From positions 1,736,001 through 1,800,000 of the forward strand of contig NZ_CP088297.1 of NCBI RefSeq assembly GCF_024666615.1: a DNA stretch of 64,000 nucleotides. Reading direction: 5' to 3'. Source of the stretch: Aquabacterium sp. J223. Lineage in GTDB: Bacteria; Pseudomonadota; Gammaproteobacteria; Burkholderiales; Burkholderiaceae_C. The translations under genes and the position numbers were made by a program. The notes beneath the pieces are model-generated. The model saw only the letters and a list, made by a program, of their open reading frames with translations, had not been told where the DNA came from and did not search any database. Positions 23,673 to 32,607 of this stretch are shown here, piece after piece. Position 1 is the first letter of the stretch. The number at the start of each line of letters is the position of its first letter.

Positions 23673-25532
23673 GTGGGCTTCGCCGAGCACTACCGGCGGC
23701 ACGCCGAGTTCGTGCTGCACGACTGGCTGCAGGTCGAGCGCCTGGCCGAGCGGCCGCGCTTCGCCGAGCACTCGCGCGAGACCTTCTCGGCGGTGCTCGA
23801 CCTGGCGCAGCGGCTGGCGCGCGAGAGGTTCGCGCCGTTCAACCGCCTGGCCGACACCGAGGAGCCCACGTTCGACGGCGAGCGGGTGCACCTGCCGCAG
23901 CCGACGGTGGAGGCGATGCGGGCCTATGCCGCGAGCGGCCTGCTGGCGGCGATGGAGGACGAGGCCCTCGGCGGCCTGCAGCTGCCCTGCACGGTGGCGA
24001 TGGCGGCCAACGCCTTCATCTCGCACGCCAGCGTCGGCATGGGCGGCTACGCCATGCTCACCCGCGGCAACGCGGGCCTGCTGATGGCGCACGGCACGCC
24101 GGCGCAGCAACGGGTGTTCGCGGCCAATGAATTCGCCGGCCGCTGGTTCGGCACCATGTGCCTGTCCGAGCCGCAGGCCGGCTCCAGCCTGTCGGACATC
24201 ACCACCCGGGCCGAGCCGGATGGCGAGGGCGCCGAGCGCGACCCGCTCGGCCCGCGCCACCGGCTGCGCGGCCACAAGATGTGGATCTCGGCCGGCGAGC
24301 ACGAGATCACCGAGAACATCGTGCACCTGGTGCTGGCCAAGATCCCGGGCGCCGACGGCAGGCTGGTGCCGGGCGTGCGCGGCATCTCGCTGTTCATCTG
24401 CCCGAAGTGGCTGGTCGACGACCAGGGCGCGCTGACCGGCGAACGCAACGACGTGGCGCTGGCCGGCCTGAACCACAAGCTGGGCTACCGCGGCACCACC
24501 AACACGCTGCTCAATTTCGGCGAGGGCCGCTTCCGCCCCGGTGGCAAGGCGGGCGCGGTGGCCTACCTCGTCGGCCGGCCGGGCGAGGGCCTGAAGGCCA
24601 TGTTCCACATGATGAACGAGGCGCGCATCGGCGTCGGCCTCGGCGCGACGATGCTGGGTTATGCCGGCTACGACGCGAGCCTCGACTATGCGCGGCAGCG
24701 GCCGCAGGGCCGGCCGGCGACGCCCGCCGGCAAGGACCCGACGCAGCCGCAGGTGCCCATCGTGCAGCATGCCGACGTGCGCCGCATGCTGCTCGCGCAG
24801 AAGGCGTATGTCGAAGGGGCGGTTGCGCTGGAGCTCTACTGCGCGCGCCTGGTCGACGAGCAGGACACCGGTGACGCCGGCGCCAAGGCCGAAGCGGGCC
24901 TGCTGCTGGAGGTGCTGACGCCCATCGCCAAGAGCTGGCCCAGCGAGTGGTGCCTGGAGGCGAACAGCCTGGCCATCCAGGTGCTGGGCGGCTACGGCTA
25001 CACCCGGGACTTTCCGGTGGAGCAGCACTGGCGCGACAACCGGCTCAACATGATCCACGAAGGCACGCACGGCATCCAGGCGCTGGACCTGCTGGGCCGC
25101 AAGGTGGTGATGAACGGCGGCGAAGGCCTGTCGGTGCTGGCCCACCGGGTGTCGCAGACGCTGGCGCGCGCGGGCCAGTGCGCGCCGCTGGCCGACGATG
25201 CGAACCGCCTCGCCGCCGCGCTTCAGCGCCTGGGCGCGGTCACCAAGGCCGCCTGGTCCACCGGCGTGCCGGCCGAGGCGCTGGGCAACGCGGTGCCGTA
25301 CCTGCAGGCCTTCGGCCACACGGTGCTGGCGTGGATCTGGCTGGAGCTGGCGCTGACGGCGCAGGCCGCGCTCGATGGCGGGGCCACCGGCGGCGACGCC
25401 GACTTCCTGCGTGGCAAGCTGGCCGCCAAGGACTACTTCTTCCGGCATGAGCTGCCCAAGTGCGAGCCGTGGCTGCAGGTGGTCGCCGCGCGCGACGCCA
25501 CCACGCGGGAGGTGCAGGACGCGTGGCTCTAG
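23673..25532 (+). CDS. Acyl-CoA dehydrogenase (large, about 600-residue class)
   Basis: 619 residues from GTG 23673. FAD enzyme that introduces the trans-2 double bond into acyl-CoA. The family core includes GGYAMLTRGNAGLLM, MCLSEPQAGSSLSDI (FAD/substrate loop), HKMWISAGEHE, LNHKLGYRGTTN and QVLGGYGYTRDFPVEQHWRD. The likely catalytic glutamate is in IHEGTHGIQALDLLG near residue 463. The C-terminal extension of about 130 residues is typical of the long DUF1974-like subgroup rather than the 380-residue form. It supplies the first oxidative step to the FadB-like enzyme and thiolase encoded just upstream. Confidence 0.93.
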   Translation: MGFAEHYRRHAEFVLHDWLQVERLAERPRFAEHSRETFSAVLDLAQRLARERFAPFNRLADTEEPTFDGERVHLPQPTVEAMRAYAASGLLAAMEDEALGGLQLPCTVAMAANAFISHASVGMGGYAMLTRGNAGLLMAHGTPAQQRVFAANEFAGRWFGTMCLSEPQAGSSLSDITTRAEPDGEGAERDPLGPRHRLRGHKMWISAGEHEITENIVHLVLAKIPGADGRLVPGVRGISLFICPKWLVDDQGALTGERNDVALAGLNHKLGYRGTTNTLLNFGEGRFRPGGKAGAVAYLVGRPGEGLKAMFHMMNEARIGVGLGATMLGYAGYDASLDYARQRPQGRPATPAGKDPTQPQVPIVQHADVRRMLLAQKAYVEGAVALELYCARLVDEQDTGDAGAKAEAGLLLEVLTPIAKSWPSEWCLEANSLAIQVLGGYGYTRDFPVEQHWRDNRLNMIHEGTHGIQALDLLGRKVVMNGGEGLSVLAHRVSQTLARAGQCAPLADDANRLAAALQRLGAVTKAAWSTGVPAEALGNAVPYLQAFGHTVLAWIWLELALTAQAALDGGATGGDADFLRGKLAAKDYFFRHELPKCEPWLQVVAARDATTREVQDAWL

Positions 25533-25638
25533 TGTTCGCCCCTCGTTCGACGGGTACGTCGTCCGATCCCCCGAGGGGATGCGGGCCGGCTTGGGAGCGG
25601 CCCGGCGCTCGGCCCGGACAAGCACCGTCGGCCGCGCC

Positions 25639-25821
25639 ATGAAGACGGCCACCCTCGACACCTGGATCTGGGTGCTGCTCTACGGCGGGCTGATCGCCCT
25701 CAGCCTCGGCTGGTTCATCGTCGACCGCGACCTGCTGCTCGCCCATTGGGTGCAGGGCGCCGGCGCGGTGGCCTGCGCGCTGGGCGTGCTGCTGTGGGTG
25801 CTGCGCAGCCGGCGTTCCTGA
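25639..25821 (+). CDS. Small two-helix membrane protein
   Basis: 60 residues from ATG 25639. Two hydrophobic segments, WIWVLLYGGLIALSLGWFIV and WVQGAGAVACALGVLLWVL, are joined by a short RDRDLLLAH-type loop and end in a basic RSRRS tail. No family recognised. It sits in the gap between the acyl-CoA dehydrogenase and the Dabb gene on the same strand. The frame extends upstream into the dehydrogenase gene but without convincing coding character. Confidence 0.6.
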   Translation: MKTATLDTWIWVLLYGGLIALSLGWFIVDRDLLLAHWVQGAGAVACALGVLLWVLRSRRS

Positions 25822-25871
25822 CGCCCGCCCCCGATCCCCTTCGCCCCCCTCACCCCTTTTCGCCTTCGCCC

Positions 25872-26171
25872 ATGCCGATCCGACACGTCGTCGTCTGGAC
25901 GCTGCACGACAGCGCCGACATCCCCCGCTTCCAGGCCCTGCTGGAGGACTGCCGCCAGCTGGTGCCCGGCATCCTCGAATTCGACGTCGGCGTGCGGCGG
26001 GACGGCTTCGAGGCCAACGCCGACGTGGTGCTGGTCTCGACCTTCGCCGACGCCGGGGCGCTGGCGGCCTACCAGCAGCACCCGCAGCACCAGGCGGTGG
26101 GCCGGGCGGTGGCCGGCATGCGCAAGGAGCGCCGGGTGATCGACTACCCGGTCGACGCCGTGGCGGGTTGA
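25872..26171 (+). CDS. Stress-responsive A/B barrel (Dabb) domain protein
   Basis: 99 residues. The first strand IRHVVVWTLHDSAD, the central LVPGILEFDVGVRRDGFEANAD and the closing LAAYQQHPQHQAVGRAV match Dabb ferredoxin-like dimers. Such proteins are small oligomers with mostly unknown roles; some are aromatic or polyketide cyclases. It lies between the fatty-acid genes and a thioesterase with short spacings (50 and 9 bases), so it is likely part of the same transcript. Confidence 0.8.
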   Translation: MPIRHVVVWTLHDSADIPRFQALLEDCRQLVPGILEFDVGVRRDGFEANADVVLVSTFADAGALAAYQQHPQHQAVGRAVAGMRKERRVIDYPVDAVAG

Positions 26172-26180
26172 GGGCGGCCG

Positions 26181-26618
26181 ATGGACTTCCCCACCCGCAT
26201 CCCCTTCGTCGAACTGCTCGGCCTGTCGCTGGAGCACTTCGAGGTCGACACCGCCCGGCTGGCCTTGACGCTGCGCGACGAACTGGGCAACTCGCTGGGC
26301 ATGGCGCACGGCGGCGTGACCATGACGCTGCTCGACGTGGCCATGGCCCACGCCGCGCGCAGCCCGACCACCGAGGGCGGCGAGCGCACACCGGCGGTGG
26401 TCACCATCGAGATGAAGACCACCTTCATGCGCCCCGGCACCGGACGGCTCGTCGCCGAGGGCCGGCGCCTGCACCGCACCGCGTCGATGGCCTTCTGCGA
26501 GGCCGCCGTGCGCGACGACCACGGCCGCCTGGTGGCGCACGCCACCGGCACCTTCAAGTACATGAAGACGGCCACCGTCGGTGGCCGCCGCATCGACCCA
26601 CCCGTCGGCGGCGACTGA
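26181..26618 (+). CDS. PaaI-type hotdog thioesterase
   Basis: 145 residues. Hotdog fold: LGNSLGMAHGGVTMTLLDVAM contains the HGG motif and the catalytic acidic residue of the long helix, followed by VVTIEMKTTFMRPGTGRL and a terminal ATGTFKYM strand. Hydrolyses acyl- or phenylacetyl-type CoA thioesters, probably freeing CoA when intermediates accumulate. Nine bases after the Dabb gene and 27 bases before the reductase gene. Confidence 0.85.
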   Translation: MDFPTRIPFVELLGLSLEHFEVDTARLALTLRDELGNSLGMAHGGVTMTLLDVAMAHAARSPTTEGGERTPAVVTIEMKTTFMRPGTGRLVAEGRRLHRTASMAFCEAAVRDDHGRLVAHATGTFKYMKTATVGGRRIDPPVGGD

Positions 26619-26645
26619 GCTGCCACGCCCTTTCGAGGAATCCCC

Positions 26646-27668
26646 ATGTCCACTTCGGTCAACCGTCAGTTCGTCCTTGCCTCGCGCCCAGAGGGCGAGC
26701 CGAGCCCGGCCAACTTCCGCCTGGTGGAGCAGCCGCTGCCCGAGGTCGGTGACGGCCAGGTGCTGGTGCGCCACCACTACCTGAGCCTGGACCCGTACAT
26801 GCGCGGACGCATGAGCGAGGGCAAGAGCTACGCCGATCCGCAGCCGCTGGACCAGGTGATGATCGGCGGCACGGTGGGCGAGGTGGTGGCTTCGAAGAAC
26901 GACCACTTCAAGGTCGGCGACCACGTCGTCGGCATGGGCGGCTGGCAGGAGTACCTGCTGGTGGGCGCCGACCAGCGCGGCGTGCTGCAGAAGGTGGACA
27001 CCACGCACGTGCCGCTGTCGGCCTACCTGGGCGCGGTCGGCATGCCGGGCGTGACCGCCTGGTACGGCCTGGTGAAGGTCATCGCGCCCAAGGCCGGCGA
27101 GACGGTGGTGGTCAGCGCCGCCAGCGGCGCCGTCGGCGGCGTGGTGGGCCAGCTGGCCAAGGTGCGCGGCGCGCGCGCGGTGGGCATCGCCGGCGGCGCC
27201 GACAAGTGCCGCTACGTGGTCGAGGAGCTCGGCTTCGACGGCTGCATCGACTACAAGCAGCACGCCGATGCGAGGTCGCTGGCCAAGGCGCTGCGCGAAC
27301 ACTGCCCGGACGGCATCGACGGCTACTTCGAGAACGTCGGCGGCATGGTGCTCGACGCGGTGATGCTGCGGGCCAACGCCTTCTCGCGCATCGCCATGTG
27401 CGGAATGATCGCCGGCTACAACGGCCAGCCGATCCCGATGGCCGCGCCGCAGCTCATCCTGGTCAACCGCATGAGGATCGAGGGCTTCATCGTCAGCGAG
27501 CACATGCAGGTCTGGCCCGAAGCGCTGAAGGAGCTGGGCACGCTGGTGGCGCAGGGCAAGCTGAAGTACCGCGAGTCGATCGCCCAGGGCCTGGAGTCCG
27601 CACCCGAGGCCTTCATCGGGCTGCTCAAGGGCCGCAATTTCGGCAAGCAACTGGTCAAGCTGGTCTGA
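26646..27668 (+). CDS. NADP-dependent MDR oxidoreductase (leukotriene B4 dehydrogenase / CurA-like)
   Basis: 340 residues. A zinc-free medium-chain reductase: LSLDPYMRGRMSEGKSYADP near the start, IGGTVGEVVAS, GMPGVTAWYGL, the nucleotide loop SAASGAVGGVVGQLAK and the C-terminal GRNFGKQLVKL are all typical. Members reduce activated double bonds (2-alkenals, curcumin, prostaglandin analogues) with NADPH. In this cluster it may reduce an enoyl intermediate or detoxify unsaturated aldehydes formed from fatty acids (inference). ATG 26646 is preceded by GAGGA. Confidence 0.9.
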   Translation: MSTSVNRQFVLASRPEGEPSPANFRLVEQPLPEVGDGQVLVRHHYLSLDPYMRGRMSEGKSYADPQPLDQVMIGGTVGEVVASKNDHFKVGDHVVGMGGWQEYLLVGADQRGVLQKVDTTHVPLSAYLGAVGMPGVTAWYGLVKVIAPKAGETVVVSAASGAVGGVVGQLAKVRGARAVGIAGGADKCRYVVEELGFDGCIDYKQHADARSLAKALREHCPDGIDGYFENVGGMVLDAVMLRANAFSRIAMCGMIAGYNGQPIPMAAPQLILVNRMRIEGFIVSEHMQVWPEALKELGTLVAQGKLKYRESIAQGLESAPEAFIGLLKGRNFGKQLVKLV

Positions 27669-27681
27669 ACGCGGGACGGCG

Positions 27682-28614
27682 ATGGACGAGCTCATCCTCC
27701 ACCACTACGACGGCAGCCCTTTCTCGGAGAAGGTGCGCCTCATCCTCGGCTTCAAGGGGCTGGCCTGGCGCTCGGTGACGGTGCCGCGCATCCTGCCCAA
27801 GCCCGATGTCGTGGCCCTCACCGGCGGCTACCGTCGCACGCCCTTCCTGCAGACCGGCGCCGACGTCTGGCTGGACACGGCGCTGGTCGCCCGGGTGCTG
27901 GACCGCCGGCGGCCCGAGCCGCCGCTGTACCCGCCCTCGGCGCCGCTGTCGCCGCTGCTGGCGCAGTGGGCCGACGCCACCCTGTTCTGGACCGTGGTGC
28001 CATGGGTGATGCAGCCGGCCGGCGTGGCGGCCATGTTCGCCGGCGCGCCGCCGGAGGCCGCCAAGGCCTTCGGTGCCGACCGCGCAGCGATGACGGCCGG
28101 CATGAAGCGGCTGTCCACCGCCGAGGCGTCCGTGCTGCTGCCGCAGTACCTGGCCGCCCTCGATGGCCAGTTGGCCGACGGCCCGGGATTTCTGTTCGGT
28201 CCGCGGCCGACGATCGCGGACTTCTCGGTGGCGCACTGCCTGTGGTTCGTGCAGCGGTTGCCGCCGGTGGCGCACATCCTGGCACCGCACGCGCGGCTGG
28301 GCGCCTGGCTGGAACGCATGCGGGCGCTCGGCCATGGGCAGCCCACGCCGATGGGCAGCGACGAAGCGCTGGCCGTGGCGCGTGCGGCCGGCGGCCGCTT
28401 CGTGCCCTGCGCGGTGGCCGAGGGCCTGGGCTTCGCCGCCGGGCAGCGCGTGCGGGCGGCGGCCACCGACTATGGCGCCGATCCCATCGTCGGCACGCTG
28501 GTCGGCCTGGACGCGGACGAGGCGGTGATCGAACGCGAGGACCCGCAGGCCGGCACGGTACACGTGCACCTGCCGCGCCTGGGCTACCAGATCAAACCTG
28601 AGGAGACGGTGTGA
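27682..28614 (+). CDS. Glutathione S-transferase family protein, long form
   Basis: 310 residues, about 90 longer than ordinary GSTs. N-terminal thioredoxin-like domain: LILHHYDGSPFSEKVRLILGF with the active Ser/Tyr region SPFSEKVR, then VPRILPKPDVV and TPFLQTGADVWLDT. The helical domain has FLFGPRPTIADFSVAHCLWF. The last 70 residues add a separate beta-rich segment (VAEGLGFAAGQRVRAAATDY...) resembling tails seen in proteobacterial GST-N proteins. Fourteen bases after the reductase gene, and its TGA overlaps the SDR ATG. Likely detoxification of electrophiles; substrate unknown. Confidence 0.85.
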   Translation: MDELILHHYDGSPFSEKVRLILGFKGLAWRSVTVPRILPKPDVVALTGGYRRTPFLQTGADVWLDTALVARVLDRRRPEPPLYPPSAPLSPLLAQWADATLFWTVVPWVMQPAGVAAMFAGAPPEAAKAFGADRAAMTAGMKRLSTAEASVLLPQYLAALDGQLADGPGFLFGPRPTIADFSVAHCLWFVQRLPPVAHILAPHARLGAWLERMRALGHGQPTPMGSDEALAVARAAGGRFVPCAVAEGLGFAAGQRVRAAATDYGADPIVGTLVGLDADEAVIEREDPQAGTVHVHLPRLGYQIKPEETV

Positions 28615-29522
28615 TGCGGCAGTTCAAGGACCGGGTGGCGGTGATCACCGGCGCGGCCAGCGGCTTCGGGCTGGAGGCCAGCCGGCTGGCCGCGCGTGAG
28701 GGCATGCGCGTGGTGATGGCCGACCTGCAGGCCGAGGCGCTGGAGCGCGCGGCGGCCGAGGTGCGCTCGCTGGGGGCCGAGGTGCTGCCCTTCGCGCTGG
28801 ACGTGTCGCAGGCCGACCGCGTGCAGGCCCTGGCCGAGGCCACGCGGGCCCGTTTCGGCACGCCGCACTTCGTCTTCAACAACGCGGGCGTCGGTGGCGT
28901 CGGCGGACTGGCCTGGGAAGCCAGCCTGCGCGACTGGCAGTGGACCCTGGGCGTGAACCTGATGGGCGTGGTGCACGGGGTGCACACGTTCACGCCGATG
29001 ATGCTGGCCGCGGCCGAGGCCGACCCGGCCTACGAGGGCCACATCGTCAACACCGCCTCCATGGCCGGGCTGGTGAGCCCGCCCAACATGGCGGTCTACA
29101 ACGTCACCAAGCATGGCGTGGTGGCGCTGACCGAGACGCTGTACCAGGACCTGTCGCTCGTCACCGACCGCGTGCGCTGCTCGGTGCTGTGCCCGTTCTT
29201 CGTGCCCACCGGCATCCACCAGAGCGAACGGCACCGGCCCGCTGCGCTGGCCCGAGAAGCCCCGCCCACCCGCAGCCAGCAGGTGGCGCGCGCCATGGCG
29301 GAGAAGGCGGTGACCCACGGCAAGCTCACCGCCGCCGACATCGCCCGCCTGACGTTCGAGGCGGTCCGCGAGGACCGCTTCTACATCGTCAGCCACCCCA
29401 AGGCATTGAAGGGTGTGCAGACGCGGCTGGAGGACATCGTCCAGCTGCGCAACCCGAGCGACCCCTTCGCCGACCGGCCGGAGGTGGGCCGGCAACTGCG
29501 CGATGCGCTGCGCGGCCCATGA
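28614..29522 (+). CDS. Short-chain dehydrogenase/reductase
   Basis: 302 residues from ATG 28614, which overlaps the GST stop (TGATG); GTG 28611 is an alternative. Classical SDR: cofactor loop TGAASGFGLEA near the N-terminus, FVFNNAGVGG, catalytic serine in NTASMAGLVS and catalytic YNVTKHG. The sequence VVMADLQAEALERA suggests NAD(H) preference from the acidic residue after the second strand. Last gene of the long acyl-CoA/detoxification run; a strong hairpin terminator lies about 75 bases downstream. Confidence 0.92.
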   Translation: MRQFKDRVAVITGAASGFGLEASRLAAREGMRVVMADLQAEALERAAAEVRSLGAEVLPFALDVSQADRVQALAEATRARFGTPHFVFNNAGVGGVGGLAWEASLRDWQWTLGVNLMGVVHGVHTFTPMMLAAAEADPAYEGHIVNTASMAGLVSPPNMAVYNVTKHGVVALTETLYQDLSLVTDRVRCSVLCPFFVPTGIHQSERHRPAALAREAPPTRSQQVARAMAEKAVTHGKLTAADIARLTFEAVREDRFYIVSHPKALKGVQTRLEDIVQLRNPSDPFADRPEVGRQLRDALRGP

Positions 29523-29596
29523 ACGAACGTGCATGGGTTCCCTGTGCTGACCGAAGCTGGCTCTGATCACGGGAGCGCCTAGCCCCTGCGCCACAG

Positions 29597-29630
29597 GGCG
29601 ATCGGCAACCCGCCGATCGCCTTTTGTTTT
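29597..29630 (+). terminator. Rho-independent terminator after the SDR gene
   Basis: Perfect 10-bp stem GGCGATCGGC / GCCGATCGCC with a five-base loop, followed by TTTTGTTTT. It closes the transcript that runs from the CoA ligase region. Confidence 0.9.
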
Positions 29631-29867
29631 AGGGAGATGCGCAGGCACTTCGTTTGACGCCGGTACGGCGTAACCGAACGCTTACAGGCTTACAGCGCTC
29701 GTTGCGCGAACCCGCCACACATCTCGACACCTGCATCGTTTGCCGATGCCGCCGGGTGACCTCCCAAGGGGAGGGGCTGCTCCTTCCTACCCGATGTGCC
29801 AAGGTCCGCATCGCTGCTGCCACCGTCCGCGGGCGGCCGCGGTGATGTGCAACCTTGGGAGTCCTCC
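29631..29867. other. Upstream region of the PEP-CTERM gene with small repeats
   Basis: Non-coding. Holds the inverted repeat ACGCCG-GTA-CGGCGT (29657-29671) and a tandem GCTTACAG repeat (29680-29687 and 29688-29695). Together they may form a regulatory region for the gene at 29868, but no known operator is recognised. Confidence 0.4.
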
Positions 29868-30536
29868 ATGAAGAAACAACTTGCTCTTTGCGCGGCGGTG
29901 CTGGCCGTGGCGGCGCCGGTCCATGCGGCCGTCTGGGTCATCGGCGACAACGACGGTTACGGCGCGGGCATCGCCGACAACGCGAACCACAGCTTCAACG
30001 GGTTCAGCGCCAACTACGACGGCCGGTCGGCGGCGGAAACGGCGGCCACCGACGGCGCCCAATACACCGACACCTACAGCACCACCCATCCCGGCTATGG
30101 GCCGCAGCCCGGCACGGTCGCTACCTTCACCTTCTCGGGTCTGGGCAGCGGCTGGACCCAGGGCACCATGATCTTCGACATGGCGGACTTCCAGGCCACC
30201 ACCTTCGGTGCGGTCGCCACCACCTACAACGGCATCGCGCAGAACTGGGCCTTCAACGACGGGTTCCCGAGCACCCGCATCCGGGTCTTCGACCTGGCGC
30301 CCGATGTGATCGCCTCGATCAACGCCACCGGGGCGCTGGTGGTGACCGTGAACCGCAACGCATCGGGTGACTTCTACGGCTTCGACTACACGGCGCTGAG
30401 CAACGAGTCGCTGCAGGCGCCGGACATCCCCGACCGCATCCCGCCGGTGAACGCCATCCCGGAGCCCGAGACCTACGCGCTGATGGCGCTCGGCCTGGCG
30501 GCGATGGCGACCGTGGTCCGGCGGCGTCGCCACTGA
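29868..30536 (+). CDS. PEP-CTERM sorting domain protein
   Basis: 222 residues. Signal peptide MKKQLALCAAVLAVAAPVHA. The body is a beta-rich, Asn/Thr/Gly-rich domain (residues 22-190) with no cysteines, in line with an exported adhesive or matrix protein. The C-terminus carries the exosortase signal: AIPEPETYALMALGLAAMA followed by RRRRH, that is PEP motif, hydrophobic helix and basic tail. Such proteins are cleaved by exosortase (EpsH/XrtA) and are usually tied to exopolysaccharide. No exosortase or EPS gene is in this window. It has its own upstream region after one terminator and a second terminator directly downstream, so it is monocistronic. Confidence 0.93.
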   Translation: MKKQLALCAAVLAVAAPVHAAVWVIGDNDGYGAGIADNANHSFNGFSANYDGRSAAETAATDGAQYTDTYSTTHPGYGPQPGTVATFTFSGLGSGWTQGTMIFDMADFQATTFGAVATTYNGIAQNWAFNDGFPSTRIRVFDLAPDVIASINATGALVVTVNRNASGDFYGFDYTALSNESLQAPDIPDRIPPVNAIPEPETYALMALGLAAMATVVRRRRH

Positions 30537-30556
30537 TCGGCTCGCCGCGCGCCAAG

Positions 30557-30584
30557 ACAAAGGCCGCCCTCGGGCGGCCTTTGT
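30557..30584. terminator. Strong bidirectional hairpin terminator
   Basis: Twelve-bp perfect stem ACAAAGGCCGCC / GGCGGCCTTTGT around CTCG. It lies between the convergent PEP-CTERM gene and the tannase-family gene and could stop transcription from both sides. Confidence 0.85.
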
Positions 30585-30606
30585 CGTCACGACGCCGACG
30601 CGGTCG

Positions 30607-32328
30607 CTACTGGCAGGAGAAGCTGTCGGCCGACTCCAGGTTGGTCGCGCCGGTGCGCAGCCGTGCCACCTGGGGGTACGGGCACAGCGGCCGGCTGCGG
30701 TTGGCCGCCCAGCCGGCCGGCACCTCGGCGTTGACGCCGCCGGCATTGCCGGCGCCCCGGGCGGTGGCCACCAGGCTGGCCGGTGCCTCGCCCTTCTCGA
30801 CCCAGTTGACCAGCGGGGTCAGCGCATCGAACTGGTCGGTGGCCGGACCGCCGGAGCAGTGCCCCATGCCCGGCACGCGGAAGAAGCGGGCGAAGTTGCT
30901 GGCATCGCCGCCATTGGCCGCGCGCAACCCGTCGTACCAGACCGCCGTGTCGTCCACCGAGAAGATCGGGTCGCTGACGCCGTGGTAGACCAGCACCTTG
31001 GCGCCCCGGTTCTTCAGCGTCGCCAGGTTGGTCGGGTTGACCGGCTGCATGAAGGACAGGGCCGACTCGGTGTAGGTGGCGTTGGTTGCCTGCACCGCCG
31101 CCAGCATGTCGTCGATCAAGCCGTTGAGCGCCAGGTTCGGGCCGTTGAAGGTGGCCGGGTTGGCCGGCGGCACGCCCCAGATCACGCCGACGCCGCCGGT
31201 GTCCAGGTTGAGCGACGCACCGAACTCCCAGAACGGGATGCCGCCGCTGCCCAGTCCGCTGTCGTACGGGAAGCTGGCGTAGAACTTCCGGCCCTGGCCG
31301 TCCACCGCGCCGGAGAAGATCGGCGCGATGGCCGTCTTCTTCGCCGCCGACAGGCAGTTGGTGGTGGTGCCACCGCCGCACGTGGCCACGTCGGTGTTCA
31401 GGTTGAAGGCGGCCTGGCAGGCGGTGGTGTCCTGCACCAGGCCGTCGCTGGCGCCGTCCAACGCATCGCACTTGGCCACCACCGCCGCCGCCACGGTGGC
31501 CCGTTCGGCCGCGGTGAAGGCGGTGCTCAGGCCGGCCTGCGTGGCAGCGTTGGCCCCGCTGTCGACCACCGTCGCATACCGCTTGGCGCCGTAGATGTTG
31601 GCGATCGCCGCCAGCGGCAGCCGGTAACCCGGCGCGCCGGCCAGATAGCCGTCGTACTGCTCGGGCATGCGCGTCATCGCGACGAAGGTGTGGCGTCCGC
31701 CGTTGGAGCAGCCGCCGAAGTACGAGCGGTCCGGCCCCTTGCCGTAGGCGGCGGCGATCAGGCCCTTGGCGATGGGCGTCAGCTTCATCGCCGCCTGGTA
31801 GCCGTAGTCCAGCCGCGCCTGCGCGTCGACGCCGAAGGCGCCGTTGGCGTTCTGCGCCCCGTTGTGGCCGGCGTCGGAGCTGATGACCGCGAAGCCCTGG
31901 TGCAGCGCGTTGGTCAGCGGGCCGCCGCCGAAGGCGCCCACGGCCTGGCTCACGGCGCCGTCGGTGCCGCCGTTGCCCTGGTGGAAGAAGCGGCCGTTCC
32001 AGGCGTTGGGCAGCCGCATCTCGAAGTTGATGGCGTAGGTCTGGCCATCCTGCGGGCTGGTGCGCCGGTTCAACTCACCGCGCACGAGGCAATGGGCCGC
32101 GATCGGCGTGCCGGCGACCGTCAGCGCGCCGGCCGCTTGCGCGGCGGCGGAGGTGATGGTCAGGCCCGCGGCGGTGAAGCGTGCGCCCAGGTCGGCGCAC
32201 GACGACAGCGTGGCGCCGGTGGCGGCCGAGAGCTGGGGCAGGGGCGCGGGGTCGTCGCCGCCGCCGCAGCCGGCGAGCAGGAGCGCGCAGGCGGCGGCGC
32301 TCCCGGTCAGGGACAAATGGGTTCGCAT
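30607..32328 (-). CDS. Tannase/feruloyl esterase family lipoprotein
   Basis: 573 residues from ATG 32328. Lipoprotein signal with lipobox LLAG-C21, so the enzyme is anchored in the envelope. Tannase-family alpha/beta hydrolase: oxyanion region FFHQGNGGTDG, nucleophile S208 preceded by C207 in FGGCSNGGRH, acid region VYHGVSDPIFS, and catalytic His followed by Cys in GMGHCSGGP. That Cys pairs with C207, giving the CS-D-HC arrangement. Members hydrolyse gallate, ferulate or mono-hydroxyethyl-terephthalate esters. Substrate not determined. It stands alone, convergent with the PEP-CTERM gene. Confidence 0.92.
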   Translation of the reverse strand: MRTHLSLTGSAAACALLLAGCGGGDDPAPLPQLSAATGATLSSCADLGARFTAAGLTITSAAAQAAGALTVAGTPIAAHCLVRGELNRRTSPQDGQTYAINFEMRLPNAWNGRFFHQGNGGTDGAVSQAVGAFGGGPLTNALHQGFAVISSDAGHNGAQNANGAFGVDAQARLDYGYQAAMKLTPIAKGLIAAAYGKGPDRSYFGGCSNGGRHTFVAMTRMPEQYDGYLAGAPGYRLPLAAIANIYGAKRYATVVDSGANAATQAGLSTAFTAAERATVAAAVVAKCDALDGASDGLVQDTTACQAAFNLNTDVATCGGGTTTNCLSAAKKTAIAPIFSGAVDGQGRKFYASFPYDSGLGSGGIPFWEFGASLNLDTGGVGVIWGVPPANPATFNGPNLALNGLIDDMLAAVQATNATYTESALSFMQPVNPTNLATLKNRGAKVLVYHGVSDPIFSVDDTAVWYDGLRAANGGDASNFARFFRVPGMGHCSGGPATDQFDALTPLVNWVEKGEAPASLVATARGAGNAGGVNAEVPAGWAANRSRPLCPYPQVARLRTGATNLESADSFSCQ

Positions 32329-32607
32329 GGTGGTCCTCGTTGGGGGGTGCTGCAGCACCCGGAACGCCCGGGAAGTGTTTATCTTGGTGAACGAATTGGA
32401 TCCGGTCGAGTTGGTGCATACCCTCGACGCAGGCCGCGGCGAACCGGTCTGTCGGCGAAACACCGGGGGAAGTCGGCAAGTGGCGAATCACCGGCTCCGG
32501 CAAATCGGATCCGACGTGCAGTTCCCTGGGGCCCGGCGCCGCAGTCGCTCAGCGTGCGCCGTGACGCCGCCCCACCGCCCTCGCGCGGCGGTGCGGCGGT
32601 CCGGGGC

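Noticed and set aside
29644-29657. Possible sigma-54 (-24/-12) promoter upstream of the PEP-CTERM gene
   Set aside because: GG-N10 is followed by GA instead of GC and the site is over 200 bases from the start codon; the match is too weak.
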